From the NCBI RefSeq assembly GCF_000178855.1, contig NZ_ADVG01000001.1:496001-560000 (forward strand): DNA of 64,000 bases. Direction: 5' to 3'. This document shows positions 16,729-25,426 of the stretch, piece by piece. Origin of the DNA: Ktedonobacter racemifer DSM 44963 (GTDB taxonomy: Bacteria > Chloroflexota > Ktedonobacteria > Ktedonobacterales > Ktedonobacteraceae). A program made the position numbers and the translations under genes. Below the pieces are notes generated by a model. It was not told the DNA's origin, ran no database searches, and saw only the letters and a list, made by a program, of their open reading frames with translations. Positions within the stretch are counted from its first letter, which is position 1; every line of letters starts with the position of its first letter.

Positions 16729-17634
16729 ATGATCATTGACTGTGCCATTATCGGCGGTGGACCGGCAGGGTTAAATGCGGCTCTTGTCCTGGGGAGAGCC
16801 AGAAGAACGGTTCTGGTGTTTGACGAGAATCAACCAAGAAATGCCGTAACGCAGGAGTCGCATGGATTTTTGACACGAGACGGAGTCAAACCGAACGAGT
16901 TCAGAGCCATTGCACACCAGGAAATCAGCACATATCCTTCGGTGGAAATTCAGCACGTGCGAGTCACTGGTATTCGCCATGCTGATGACTCTTTTGAAAT
17001 CACCACAGAGAAAGGGGATCTGCTCTCCGCAAAGACCGTCTTGCTTGCCACCGGTCTCAAAGAGATTCTTCCCACGATAGATGGTTTGCATGACTATTAC
17101 GGGAAAAGTGTGTTTAGCTGCCCCTACTGCGATGGATGGGAACTCAAGGAGAAGCCCCTTGTCGTGATCGCAGAAGAAGGACAACAGGCTTTCCATATGG
17201 CCAAAATTGTCTGGAATTGGAGTCACGACCTGCTCCTCTGTACGAATGGCCATCAGATTCTCACTGAAGCACAACAAGAAACGTTGCGCAAGAAAGGGAT
17301 TCAGGTGGTGGAAGATCGTATTACCGCTCTTGTTGGAAAGCATGGGCAGCTAGAGCGGATTGTGTTTGCCACGCAGGAAGAGAAACGCCGTGAAGGCGGT
17401 TTTGTCACCTCCCAGTTGCTCCAGGCTTCGCCTTTTGGCGAGGTACTCAGCTGTGAGATGAATGTCATGGGGGGAATCGTCACTGATCCATTGGGGAGAA
17501 CGACAGTTCCAGGCGTGTATGCCGCAGGCGATGCCTTAGTGGGTGTCCCTCATCAACTGATCATCGCCGCCGCCGCGGGAAGTCGGGCAGCCGCAGGCGT
17601 CAATACGGATTTAACCGAAAGCGAATTTCTGTAA
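16729..17634 (+). CDS. thioredoxin-reductase-like NAD(P)/FAD-dependent oxidoreductase
   Basis: 301 residues with AAGGAAGG eleven bases upstream of the ATG. FAD-binding IIGGGPAGLNAALVLGRARR opens the protein, ATGLKEILPTIDG follows, and the active-site pair is C131-PY-C134 in VFSCPYCDGWE. The second FAD motif is TTVPGVYAAGDALVGVPHQL. It belongs to the short two-domain reductases without a clear NADPH motif GxGxxA in the middle (VVIAEEGQQAFHMA), so it may take another donor, such as ferredoxin, or act as a thiol oxidase. It likely reduces or oxidises dithiols in the cytoplasm. Position downstream of the Rrf2 gene and its repeated operator suggests redox-controlled expression. Confidence 0.85.
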   Translation: MIIDCAIIGGGPAGLNAALVLGRARRTVLVFDENQPRNAVTQESHGFLTRDGVKPNEFRAIAHQEISTYPSVEIQHVRVTGIRHADDSFEITTEKGDLLSAKTVLLATGLKEILPTIDGLHDYYGKSVFSCPYCDGWELKEKPLVVIAEEGQQAFHMAKIVWNWSHDLLLCTNGHQILTEAQQETLRKKGIQVVEDRITALVGKHGQLERIVFATQEEKRREGGFVTSQLLQASPFGEVLSCEMNVMGGIVTDPLGRTTVPGVYAAGDALVGVPHQLIIAAAAGSRAAAGVNTDLTESEFL

Positions 17635-17856
17635 GAGAGGAGAGAAGCCGCATCATGGAGAGGAGGAAAGGCACAAAGCCATACTTGCGCACGAGCGAGA
17701 GCTGCGTGGTGACAGCAACCCTCACTCTCCTGCGGCTTTCGGGAAGAAAAACACATGACCCCTGAGAAGAAGACCGATGGCTCCTCTTGCTCTTCGGATG
17801 TTGCCATCCAGACCTCTGCGCAATCTGTGCCTTCAACACCATTCTGATTCAGTGAA

Positions 17857-18967
17857 GTGACCGTGATCGCGCGCTACCTTGGATACCAGGGCGTGCTTTC
17901 GGCCATTACGGAGCGTGTGCGCTTTGCCCGGCGTCGGTTCGGCCATTACGACCTGATTGACTTTGTCGCGGTGTTATTGGGTTATGCCATCAGCGGTGAA
18001 CGCACGCTGGAAACGTTCTATGAGGGTTTACAACCCTTCGCTGCCCCGTTCATGGCTCTCTTTGGCCGAGAACACCTCCCCCACCGCTCGACACTCAGTC
18101 GCTTTCTCGCTGCGCTGAACCAACCAGTGGTTGAGGCATTGCGCCTGGCGTTTCTCGAAGATCTGGTGGCCCGGCCTCTGGAGAAGGAGGAGAAAACGGG
18201 TTGGGTTATGGGATCGACAGGGAAACCATTGGGTGGTGTTCGACGTTGATGGCACACGACAAGCGGCTCGCCAACGTGCCCTGCCCTCCATACCCGATCT
18301 CCCACCAGCCCAACGCCGACTGAACGAGGTCGCGCTCCTGGCTATACAGGACGCAAGCGGGATGAAACCGTCCGGACGCGGACCACCGTGCTCCAGGCAC
18401 ATACCCACCAATGGCTCGGCACCTTTTCAGGAGCATCGGGGGCAGGCAACGGCGACTATCGCGGAGAACTGCGGCAGGCAATCACGGCGATCCGCGCGTA
18501 CCTGGAAGAGCTATCTGTTCCATTGAGTCAGGCCGTGGTGCGCTTGGATGGGCAATATGGCAATGGCGCGATTGTCGCGGATCTGGCTGGACTTGCCTAA
18601 TCATGCGGGGCAAGGACTATGGTCTCCTCGATCTTTCCCAGGTGCAAATCCGCCTGGCCCAACCGCCTGACCAGCACACGACCCATCCAGAAACAGGAAC
18701 CTGTCGGGCACTTTTTGACTGCCCTGGTCTGCTCTTAACCCCGATCGGACAGCGCACACGGGTCATCGTCGCAACCCATCCAGGGACCGAGACGAAGGCG
18801 CCTGTCGGGACCACGCGCGGCGAAGTAGTCTACGAGTTTTTTTCACTGCCTTGCCGGTGGATGCGTTTACTCCCGCTGATGTCGTTGCCTTGTACTTGCA
18901 TCGCGGGGCATTTGAGGCGGTGCTGGCAGATGAAGACGAGGAACAGAATCTGGATCGTTGGTGGTAA
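17857..18967 (+). pseudogene. IS4-superfamily transposase with several frameshifts
   Basis: The first frame gives IARYLGYQGVLSAITERVRF, FAVLLGYAISGERTLETFYE-type sequence and LPHRSTLSRFLAALNQPVVE. Further parts are in other frames: NHWVVFDVDGTRQAARQRAL (first Asp), VVRLDGQYGNGAIVADLAGL (second Asp), IRLAQPPDQHTTHPETGTCR, and finally RGAFEAVLADEDEEQNLDRW with the catalytic Glu. At least three shifts separate them (near 18230, 18600 and 18835). It fits the IS4/IS1380 clan of DDE transposases; the exact family is uncertain. Inactive. Confidence 0.65.
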
Positions 18968-19594
18968 ATGACTTTGCGATCGTGAGCGTACTACAATGCG
19001 GCTGCGGCCTGCTTGATGTAGCTGACCACCGTCTCCAGGGGTAATCTGGTTCCTTTAGGATGGCGGGTGCGCAGGGTCCCTCCGGGAGCAGCCCCCGTCG
19101 TGAGCTGCGAGGATATCGATTCTCACCCTCAACTATGACAGCAAATTGACGGCAAAGCCCCCGGACGCCAGCGGATTACGATGCGCGCCCATGAACGGTG
19201 ATTCCCCTCGCGCCGCGCGGGAAGCGCCCTGGCGGACAGCGGCAATAATGGGCGGGGAGGCGCCCACGGATCTCTCCACCGCCTCCCTCTTATGAGGATG
19301 ACGCTCTCAGGCCTATTCTAGACGCTCCTGAGAACGTTTCCCTTTTTGGCGAAACGCATCGTTGACGGCAAAAGTGACTGCAAAACGGTTGGACTGCTCC
19401 CACAAACCCAGACCAGAAAGATGGGGCATCATGCGAGAGACGCGAAACCGGTAGGAAGGTGTTCTTCGCGCTCTCTCTGCTCTTTTGGCATGCATTACAG
19501 CTTCTCCAAGGCTATCTCACGCGAGCATTGGCCTTCAACCACATTCCTGTGCCGCTGCCCCCCCCGATGGCGCGCGTCGTGTTCGCGTCATCTG
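18968..19594. other. intergenic debris with a transposase C-terminal remnant
   Basis: No intact gene. On the minus strand 19318-19373 encodes FAVNDAFRQKGKRSQERLE followed by a stop, a peptide repeated at 23357-23412 as FAVNDAFPKKGKRHQECLE. It looks like the end of an unclassified transposase. The rest shows nothing I can name. Confidence 0.45.
19303..19373. repeat. direct repeat, left of the multi-PAS kinase
   Basis: About 70 bp containing CTAGACGCTCCTGAGAACG and GAAACGCATCGTTGACGGCA. A diverged copy in the same orientation lies at 23342-23412, so the pair brackets the kinase gene at a distance of 4.04 kb. Confidence 0.55.
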
Positions 19595-22500
19595 CTAGGT
19601 ATCCCTGTTGAGGGGAAGGGTCACTGTAAAGGTCGATCCTTTTCCGACTTCACTGTCCACCGTAATGGTTCCCTCATGACGCTTGACGATCTCCGTCACA
19701 ATGTAGAGCCCCATGCCCAAACCGGGGATCGCCTTCTGCTTGGGACCAGTGGCCCGATAGAAGCGCTCAAAGATTTTGTCGCGCTGCTCTCGCGGGATGC
19801 CCAGGCCATGATCATGCACACGGACCGTGACCCTCTCTTCGGAAGCACTCAGGTCCATCTCGACCGTCTCTGCGCCGGGGGAATACTTGATGGCATTGCT
19901 GATCAAGTTGGTGAAGACCTGCCCGAGCCGGTCTTTGTCTCCGACGAGTAAGCGCGGTGCGGCACCGCGCACCACAATGGTATGCGTCGTACTGAGCTGC
20001 TGCATCGTGTCTGCTACCTCATGAAGCAACGCATCAAGATCGACCGTCTCCCGGACGTACTCCAGCCTGCCCGCCTGGATCTTGGAGACATCCAGTAACT
20101 CTCCGATCAGGCGTTCCAGTTGCTTGACGGGCCCCTCTACCCTGGAAAGCGCTGTGGCTGCCTCGTGATGGGATTGCCTTTCCAGTCGTTTTCGCACCAG
20201 TTGGGTCTGCATCTTTACCGCGGCGAGCGGGTTCCTGAGCTCATGGCTGGCCATACTGATAAAGTCATCTTTGCGTTGCTCCAACTCCTTGCGGGCCGAA
20301 TTATCCAGCACAAAGCCGATCGCTTGGGATGGGTGATGCTCTAAAACGACACGACCCACGAGCACCGGAAGGCGACTGCCATCTTTACACATGTACTCTT
20401 TCTCATAGGGCGGCATCGACTGCTGGGTGGCAAGTTCCTCATGGGCCTGCTGAGTCCGAGCCAGGAATTCTGGAGGCGTCATGCGCATCCAGTTGATGCG
20501 CCCGGCACGCAGGTCTTCGCGGGTATAGCCAGTCATGCGCAGAAACGTGTCGTTCGCGTCCACAATCTGCTCACCTTCGGCGATATTGGTCCCGATAATG
20601 TTGGAGTTCATCAGGGTGCTCGCGCGCTCTTGACTCTGGCGCAAGGCTTCCTCGATACGTTTCTGATCCTCGATATCGGTGCCGGTGCCAATCCACTTGA
20701 CGATCTGACCTGCTTCATCACGCACCGGTATGGCGCGGACTAAGAACCAGCGATACGCCCCGGTCTGGCCATTTCTGAGACGCTCTTCGCGCTCATACAT
20801 GGCTCCCGTGTCATGGGCATGCTGCCAGAGCGCTCGGGTGCCTTCACGATCGTCGGGATGGATGAGCTGGAGATGAGCCCACCTGTTGCTTTGTACCTGC
20901 TCAGGTGTGAGCCCGGTGTAGTCACGCCAGCGTTGGTTCGTGTACTCGTGCAGGCCGTCCGGTCCCGTGCTCCACACCAGCTGCGGCACCGTTTCGGCCA
21001 GCACGCGCAAGTTCTCCTCGCTCTCTTTGATTTTCTGCTCGGCCCGTTTCTGCTCGTCGATGTCGGTGGCAGTTCCAAACCACTTGACGATCTGGCCTGT
21101 TTCATCACGCACCGGCATGGCGCGGGCTAAAAACCAGCGATAGCGGCCCGTCTGGCCCTCTCTGAAACGGTAGGCGACCTCATGGGGAGTGCCTGTGCGG
21201 AACGCGTGCGTTCGCGCCGCCAGGGTGTGCTCGTAATCCTCCGGGTGCACGAACTGACTCCATCCATAGCCGTACAGTTGCTCCCACGTGGCATGAGTGT
21301 AGTCACAGAACCGTTGATTAAAATAATCCGACAAGCCATCGGCTCGCGTGGTCCACACCAGCTGTGGCACCGTTTCGGCCAGCACGCGCCAGTTCGCCTC
21401 ACTGGTTTTGAGCTGCTGTTCCGCTCGTTTCTGGTCCTCGATATCGGTGCAGGTGCCAAACCACTTGACGATCTGGCCTACGTCATCGCGCACCGGCATG
21501 GCACGGGCTAAGAACCAGCGATAACTCCCTGTTTTGCCCTCCTTGAGACGATATTCGATCGCATAGGGTTCACCCGTTTCCAGCGAGCGGTCCCGGACTG
21601 TGCACACGTGGTCATACTCCTCTGGATCCAGGAACTGGCGCCAGCCATACCCTCGTAATTGCTCTGGCGTCGCCTGGAAATAGTCCGCATACCGTTGATT
21701 CCAGTCTTGCGTCAAGCCGTCCGGTCCTGTGCTCCACACCAACTGTGGCACCGTTTCGGCCAGCACACGCAAGTTCTCCCGGCTGGCTTTGATCCGCTGC
21801 TCGGCCCGTTTCTGCTCATCGATGTCAGTGTTGGTGCCAAACCATTTGAGGATCGTGCCCTGATCATCCTTGTGTGGCATTGCTTGGGCAAGGAACCAGC
21901 GATACTCTCCGCTCGTGCCCTGGCGCAGGCGCAGTTCCACCTCATACGGCATACAGGTTTGGACGGCACGCTGCCACATCTCCAGAATGCGTTGCTGGTC
22001 GTCGGGGTGGATGGCCTGGAGCCAGCCGTCTCCTTGTGCTTGTTCGGAGGTCATGCCTGTATAGTCACACCAGCGTCGGTTACAGTAGTCACGCGAGCCA
22101 TCGGGGCGATTCATCCAGACGTGTTGGGGGATGGCAGCGACGAGCGTCCGTAGTTCGTCTTCGGCATGCTTGCGTTCGGTGATATCCCGACCTGCACAGA
22201 TGAGATACTCGACCTGCTGGCTGGCATCACGATGGGCGGTAATCGTCATCAAAATGTCCAGAGACAGGTCGGGTCGGGGATGGATTTTGGCCTCAAAGCG
22301 TACGGTTTCTCCCCTGGCGGCTCTCGCAATGGCTGCGCGCAAGTGCTCTTGGACAACCGGGTCAGAGGACCACGCAGGCAGGTCGGTCAACGGTTTGCCC
22401 ACCACCTCCTCCCGCCGCAGGTGGGCATCGGTCAGGGGGCGCTGATTGATGTCGAGGACCAGGCCCTCAGGGGTCACGATCGTGACGCCATCAGCAAAGC

Positions 22501-22900
22501 TTTCCAGCAGATCCCGATACATCTGTTCGTTGCGGCTCAAGGCATCCTGGAGGGGCAATGGTTCCAGCTGTTCCTGAAACAAGAGCGCGAGGCCTTCGTC
22601 TGTCGGAGAGAGCGAAACGTGCAGCCAGCGGTGGGTAGCGGGAGACACATACTCCACTTCGCTTGGCTCTCGGGTCTGTTTGGCCTTCTGGACAGCCTGG
22701 TAGAGCGACGGGCTGACCAGGTGGGGCGCGCCACTCCACAAGGACGTGCCACAGAGCTCCTCTCGCGGGGTTCCGGTGAGCGTCTGGGCGCTCGCATTAG
22801 CATAGACAATGGCCTCTGTGTCATCGACGACAAAGAAGGCATCAGGAAGCGTCTCACGCGACGCAGGAGCGACACGCTTGTTCTGCTTGGCATTGGACAT
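19595..22900 (-). CDS. multi-PAS sensor histidine kinase
   Basis: 1101 residues from ATG 22900 (MSNAKQNKRV), chosen because GGGAGAGG lies ten bases upstream; an earlier ATG at 22933 is in frame. No membrane helix is seen, so it is probably cytoplasmic. About seven PAS/PAC units are strung from residue 20 to 865. Four of them, each about 125 residues, are near-repeats ending in YRWFLARAMPVRDE-GQIVKWFGT and restarting with NLRVLAETVPQLVWSTGPDG. The kinase core has the H-box MASHELRNPLAAVK, an N-box LISNAIKYSP, and G-boxes HDHGLGIP and GLGMGLYIV. No response regulator is adjacent, making it an orphan. The PAS repeats suggest recent duplication and possibly sensing of several ligands or redox cues. 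It appears intact. Confidence 0.85.
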   Translation of the reverse strand: MSNAKQNKRVAPASRETLPDAFFVVDDTEAIVYANASAQTLTGTPREELCGTSLWSGAPHLVSPSLYQAVQKAKQTREPSEVEYVSPATHRWLHVSLSPTDEGLALLFQEQLEPLPLQDALSRNEQMYRDLLESFADGVTIVTPEGLVLDINQRPLTDAHLRREEVVGKPLTDLPAWSSDPVVQEHLRAAIARAARGETVRFEAKIHPRPDLSLDILMTITAHRDASQQVEYLICAGRDITERKHAEDELRTLVAAIPQHVWMNRPDGSRDYCNRRWCDYTGMTSEQAQGDGWLQAIHPDDQQRILEMWQRAVQTCMPYEVELRLRQGTSGEYRWFLAQAMPHKDDQGTILKWFGTNTDIDEQKRAEQRIKASRENLRVLAETVPQLVWSTGPDGLTQDWNQRYADYFQATPEQLRGYGWRQFLDPEEYDHVCTVRDRSLETGEPYAIEYRLKEGKTGSYRWFLARAMPVRDDVGQIVKWFGTCTDIEDQKRAEQQLKTSEANWRVLAETVPQLVWTTRADGLSDYFNQRFCDYTHATWEQLYGYGWSQFVHPEDYEHTLAARTHAFRTGTPHEVAYRFREGQTGRYRWFLARAMPVRDETGQIVKWFGTATDIDEQKRAEQKIKESEENLRVLAETVPQLVWSTGPDGLHEYTNQRWRDYTGLTPEQVQSNRWAHLQLIHPDDREGTRALWQHAHDTGAMYEREERLRNGQTGAYRWFLVRAIPVRDEAGQIVKWIGTGTDIEDQKRIEEALRQSQERASTLMNSNIIGTNIAEGEQIVDANDTFLRMTGYTREDLRAGRINWMRMTPPEFLARTQQAHEELATQQSMPPYEKEYMCKDGSRLPVLVGRVVLEHHPSQAIGFVLDNSARKELEQRKDDFISMASHELRNPLAAVKMQTQLVRKRLERQSHHEAATALSRVEGPVKQLERLIGELLDVSKIQAGRLEYVRETVDLDALLHEVADTMQQLSTTHTIVVRGAAPRLLVGDKDRLGQVFTNLISNAIKYSPGAETVEMDLSASEERVTVRVHDHGLGIPREQRDKIFERFYRATGPKQKAIPGLGMGLYIVTEIVKRHEGTITVDSEVGKGSTFTVTLPLNRDT

Positions 22901-23840
22901 ACAGGTGGTACCTCTCCCTTTCACGTACCCCATCCCTGAGAACGAAGACGCATTCCTGCTCGAATCTCAAGTAAGTCTAGTGAAATGATGTGATATCTGT
23001 GAGAAACAAGCAAGCTGGACTGGACTCCAGTACTAGGCCTCGAAGGAACACGAGCATGAGCAACAACGAGAGACGCTCAAACAGCCTCGCAGACGCTCAA
23101 GAAGCAGAGCATCCTCGAAACGTGAGGAAACAGTGCTGAGAAAGCTGCTCCTTTCCCTTCTTCTCTCAGAGAAAACCGTTCTTGCGAGCGTCAGTGGTGG
23201 CTTCGCATTGGTGGTCGTTCCGTCCTTTCACACGAGCCTGGGTATAACGAAAAAGTCAGACGCCAGAAACATCCAGGACGGCTCTTGCGGTCGAGTTCCA
23301 GCCAGTTGTGCACGACGTGTCCCCAATTACTATTGGGACGGTACTCTCAGCCGCTTCTAGACACTCCTGATGGCGTTTTCCTTTTTTGGGAAACGCATCG
23401 TTGACAGCAAAACGCAGAGGTGTCGATTCGCTCTTGTGCTGGCGCAACGCGCCGTGGAAAGCCGTGAGGATGAGATCAGTGCCGCAGTTGCCCTGCTGCA
23501 TCCAGCCCTGGTCACAAACCACATTCTCAGTGCTAATGCGATGCATACCCTAGAAAGAATAGGGTACATGTTAAAGACTCGATCCCCAAATGTTGCCACA
23601 TGTGATATTCTCACATTGACACGAGGTTGGCATTGATCAAGCACGGGACAGCGAAAAAAGAAAAAAATCAGAGGAGAAGATCATTGCTATGACCACCGTT
23701 ATCTCAGATCAGAATCAGCACCTGCTTGCCTGATGTTGCTACCTGCTCGCACAGCCATTCCAGAAACGCGATCGTGACGGAACTGACTGGACGGTCATCG
23801 ACGAAGGGCAAGAGCATGGAACTGCTTGTTGTTGTGAGCA
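22901..23840. other. intergenic debris; transposase remnants
   Basis: Contains the 23342-23412 direct repeat encoding a transposase C-terminal peptide on the minus strand. A short frame at 23690 with a good AGAGGAGAAG ribosome site reads MTTVISDQNQHLLA and stops, possibly the beginning of a truncated gene. No intact gene or RNA recognised. Confidence 0.45.
23342..23412. repeat. direct repeat, right of the multi-PAS kinase
   Basis: Diverged copy of 19303-19373, including CTAGACACTCCTGATGGCG and GAAACGCATCGTTGACAGCA, same orientation. Confidence 0.55.
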
Positions 23841-23905
23841 TTCCGTGACGACTCCCCACGGCTCAAGCCAGGGGCTTCTCAGGAGGCTTGCGCTTCCTGA
23901 TGGCT
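23841..23905. repeat. right end of the TnpB element, copy 2
   Basis: GTGACGACTCCCCACGGCTC followed by AAGCCAGGGGCTTCTCAGGA is the reverse complement of the tail at 2039-2103 with few changes. The hairpin CCCC...GGGG and the adjacent last TnpB codons would form the guide-RNA scaffold in a live element. Confidence 0.6.
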
Positions 23906-24325
23906 CCGTCCGAGCCAAAGAGCTTTGATGTTGAGTGCGGCATTGTGATCACGATCCAACTCAGTGCCGCATTCACAGGAATGCCAACGTTCTGAGAGCG
24001 TTTTCTTGACCACCGCTCCGCAACCCGAGCACACTTGACTGGTGTACTTGGGGTCAAACTTCACCACCTGCACCGTACCAGCGTTCGCAGCTTTGTACTC
24101 GCAGAAGGCGATGAATTGACTCCAACCAGCATCACGTATGGATTTGTTGAGGCCAGATTTCGCACTGCCCCCATTTGGGAGATAGTGCCCTGTTTCTGCG
24201 TCTTGCTTTGGCTTCGCCCGTCTGGAGAGATGAGCAGGCGCGATATCCTCAAACACAATGGTTTCGTAGGTATTCACTAGACGACAGGACCACTGGTGAA
24301 GGTCGTCATTGCGCTGATTTCTCAC
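23879..24325 (-). pseudogene. tnpB: TnpB (IS1341-type), C-terminal half
   Basis: 148 residues reading NQRNDDLHQWSCRLVNTYET, IVFEDIAPAHLSRRAKPKQD (the RuvC Glu in FED), the zinc finger CSGCGAVVKKTLSERWHSCEC, and the last RuvC Asp in GTELDRDHNAALNIKALWL. The frame is clean but the N-terminal 200 or so residues, including the first RuvC Asp, are missing. The upstream region passes directly into the IS5 remnant at 24423. It is the best-preserved relative of the 1690-2075 relic. Confidence 0.8.
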
Positions 24326-24422
24326 TTTCCTGTGAAGCCTGGCAATCCACTGTACAGCCTTCTTGCGCCGCTTAGAGCTGGTTTGAAAAGGGGCAACCAG
24401 TCAGGTGAGATAGACTTGGAAT

Positions 24423-25086
24423 ATGAAAGCCAAACAAACCTATCCCACAGATCTGACGGATGCCCAATGGTATTGTATCAAAGCGTTGATTCCATCGGCG
24501 AAGCCGGGAGGGCGACCCAGAAGCTTGCAGATGCGAGCCGTGATCAACGCCATCCTCTACGTGGTCGTGACCGGATGCTAGTGCGCGCATGCTCCCCAAA
24601 GAGTATCCCGCCTGGCAAAGTGTCTCTACCTCCTTTCGTGCATTTCGTCGTGATGGAACATGGTACCGCATTCACGAGACGTTGCGTGCTCGGGTTCGTC
24701 AACGCCTTGGTCGTCACAAGCATCCAACAGCAGGATCCCTGGGCAGCCAAAGCGTGAAAACGACCCAAGGACCTGGTATCCGTGGCTATGACGCAGGCAA
24801 ACACGTCCATGGCCGCAAGCGCCATATCCTGGTCGAGACATTGGGCCTGCTCATGGCCGTTGTGGTCACCGCAGCCTCGGTTTCCGATGTGGCGGGGGCC
24901 AAACTGGTGCTCAAGCGCTTGGGTGGAGCGTGCAAAACGCTCCGGCGCATCTGGGTCGATGGTGGCTATCGCGGTCACCTGCTCGAATGGGTGATTCTGC
25001 ATTTTCACTTTCTTTTCCAGCCAGTGCTACGCAGCGACGATCAGAAAGGGTTTGTTGTCCTGCCCAGGCGTTGGGTGGTCGAGAGA
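24423..25086 (+). pseudogene. IS5-family transposase, 5' part, disrupted
   Basis: MKAKQTYPTDLTDAQWYCIK starts the frame, then GGRPRSLQMRAVINAILYVV. At 24579-24581 a TAG follows VVTGC, where relatives have Gln (GCQWRMLPKEYPAW). An extra base right after it puts MLPKEYPAWQSVSTSFRAFR in another frame. The catalytic core continues: SVKTTQGPGIRGYDAGKHVH (first Asp), RRIWVDGGYRGHLLEW (second Asp), and RRWVVERT at 25068-25091 with the Glu. Homology ends there because a serine-recombinase unit follows; the 3' part resumes at 27641. Confidence 0.8.
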
Positions 25087-25141
25087 ACCCAATCACAATG
25101 CCCCTGAAACACTTTGGTTGACAGAACCCACTCCACGTCCT

Positions 25142-25426
25142 ATGCTTGGTCTGAGTGGGCTGCTGCAGTTGCTTACCTGGGTTGAGCAGAGACGGGTAGC
25201 CCAAGCCTCACAGCATGAGGAAGGTGGTGTTCCATGTCCAGTCTTTCACCCAACACAGTCCCCCCCACCCAATTCTCGGCAAGCAATCATCCAGTGGGGG
25301 AATCTCCCTCAGGCCAATCGTCAGCGGCTCCTCTGGCTGCTGAGTCAGCTCCTCGAACGCCAGATGGAGCAGTGTCTGGTTCCCGGCAAGGAGGTCAGCG
25401 ATGAACGCGACGACTGCGCTGAGTAA
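25142..25426 (+). CDS. small accessory protein upstream of the serine recombinase
   Basis: 94 residues from ATG 25142 (MLGLSGLLQLLTWVEQRRVA), ending QWGNLPQANRQRLLWLLSQL and LERQMEQCLVPGKEVSDERD. It overlaps the recombinase start by 26 bp, so the two are translationally linked. No domain is named; the C-terminal half is a predicted amphipathic helix pair. Small frames of this kind commonly precede large serine recombinases in this phylum (from memory, not verified). It probably helps recombination or is regulatory. Confidence 0.5.
   Translation: MLGLSGLLQLLTWVEQRRVAQASQHEEGGVPCPVFHPTQSPPPNSRQAIIQWGNLPQANRQRLLWLLSQLLERQMEQCLVPGKEVSDERDDCAE

Noticed and set aside
19818..22939. Long plus-strand frames across the PAS kinase
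   Set aside because: They repeat with the PAS period because the sense strand repeats; no domain of their own.
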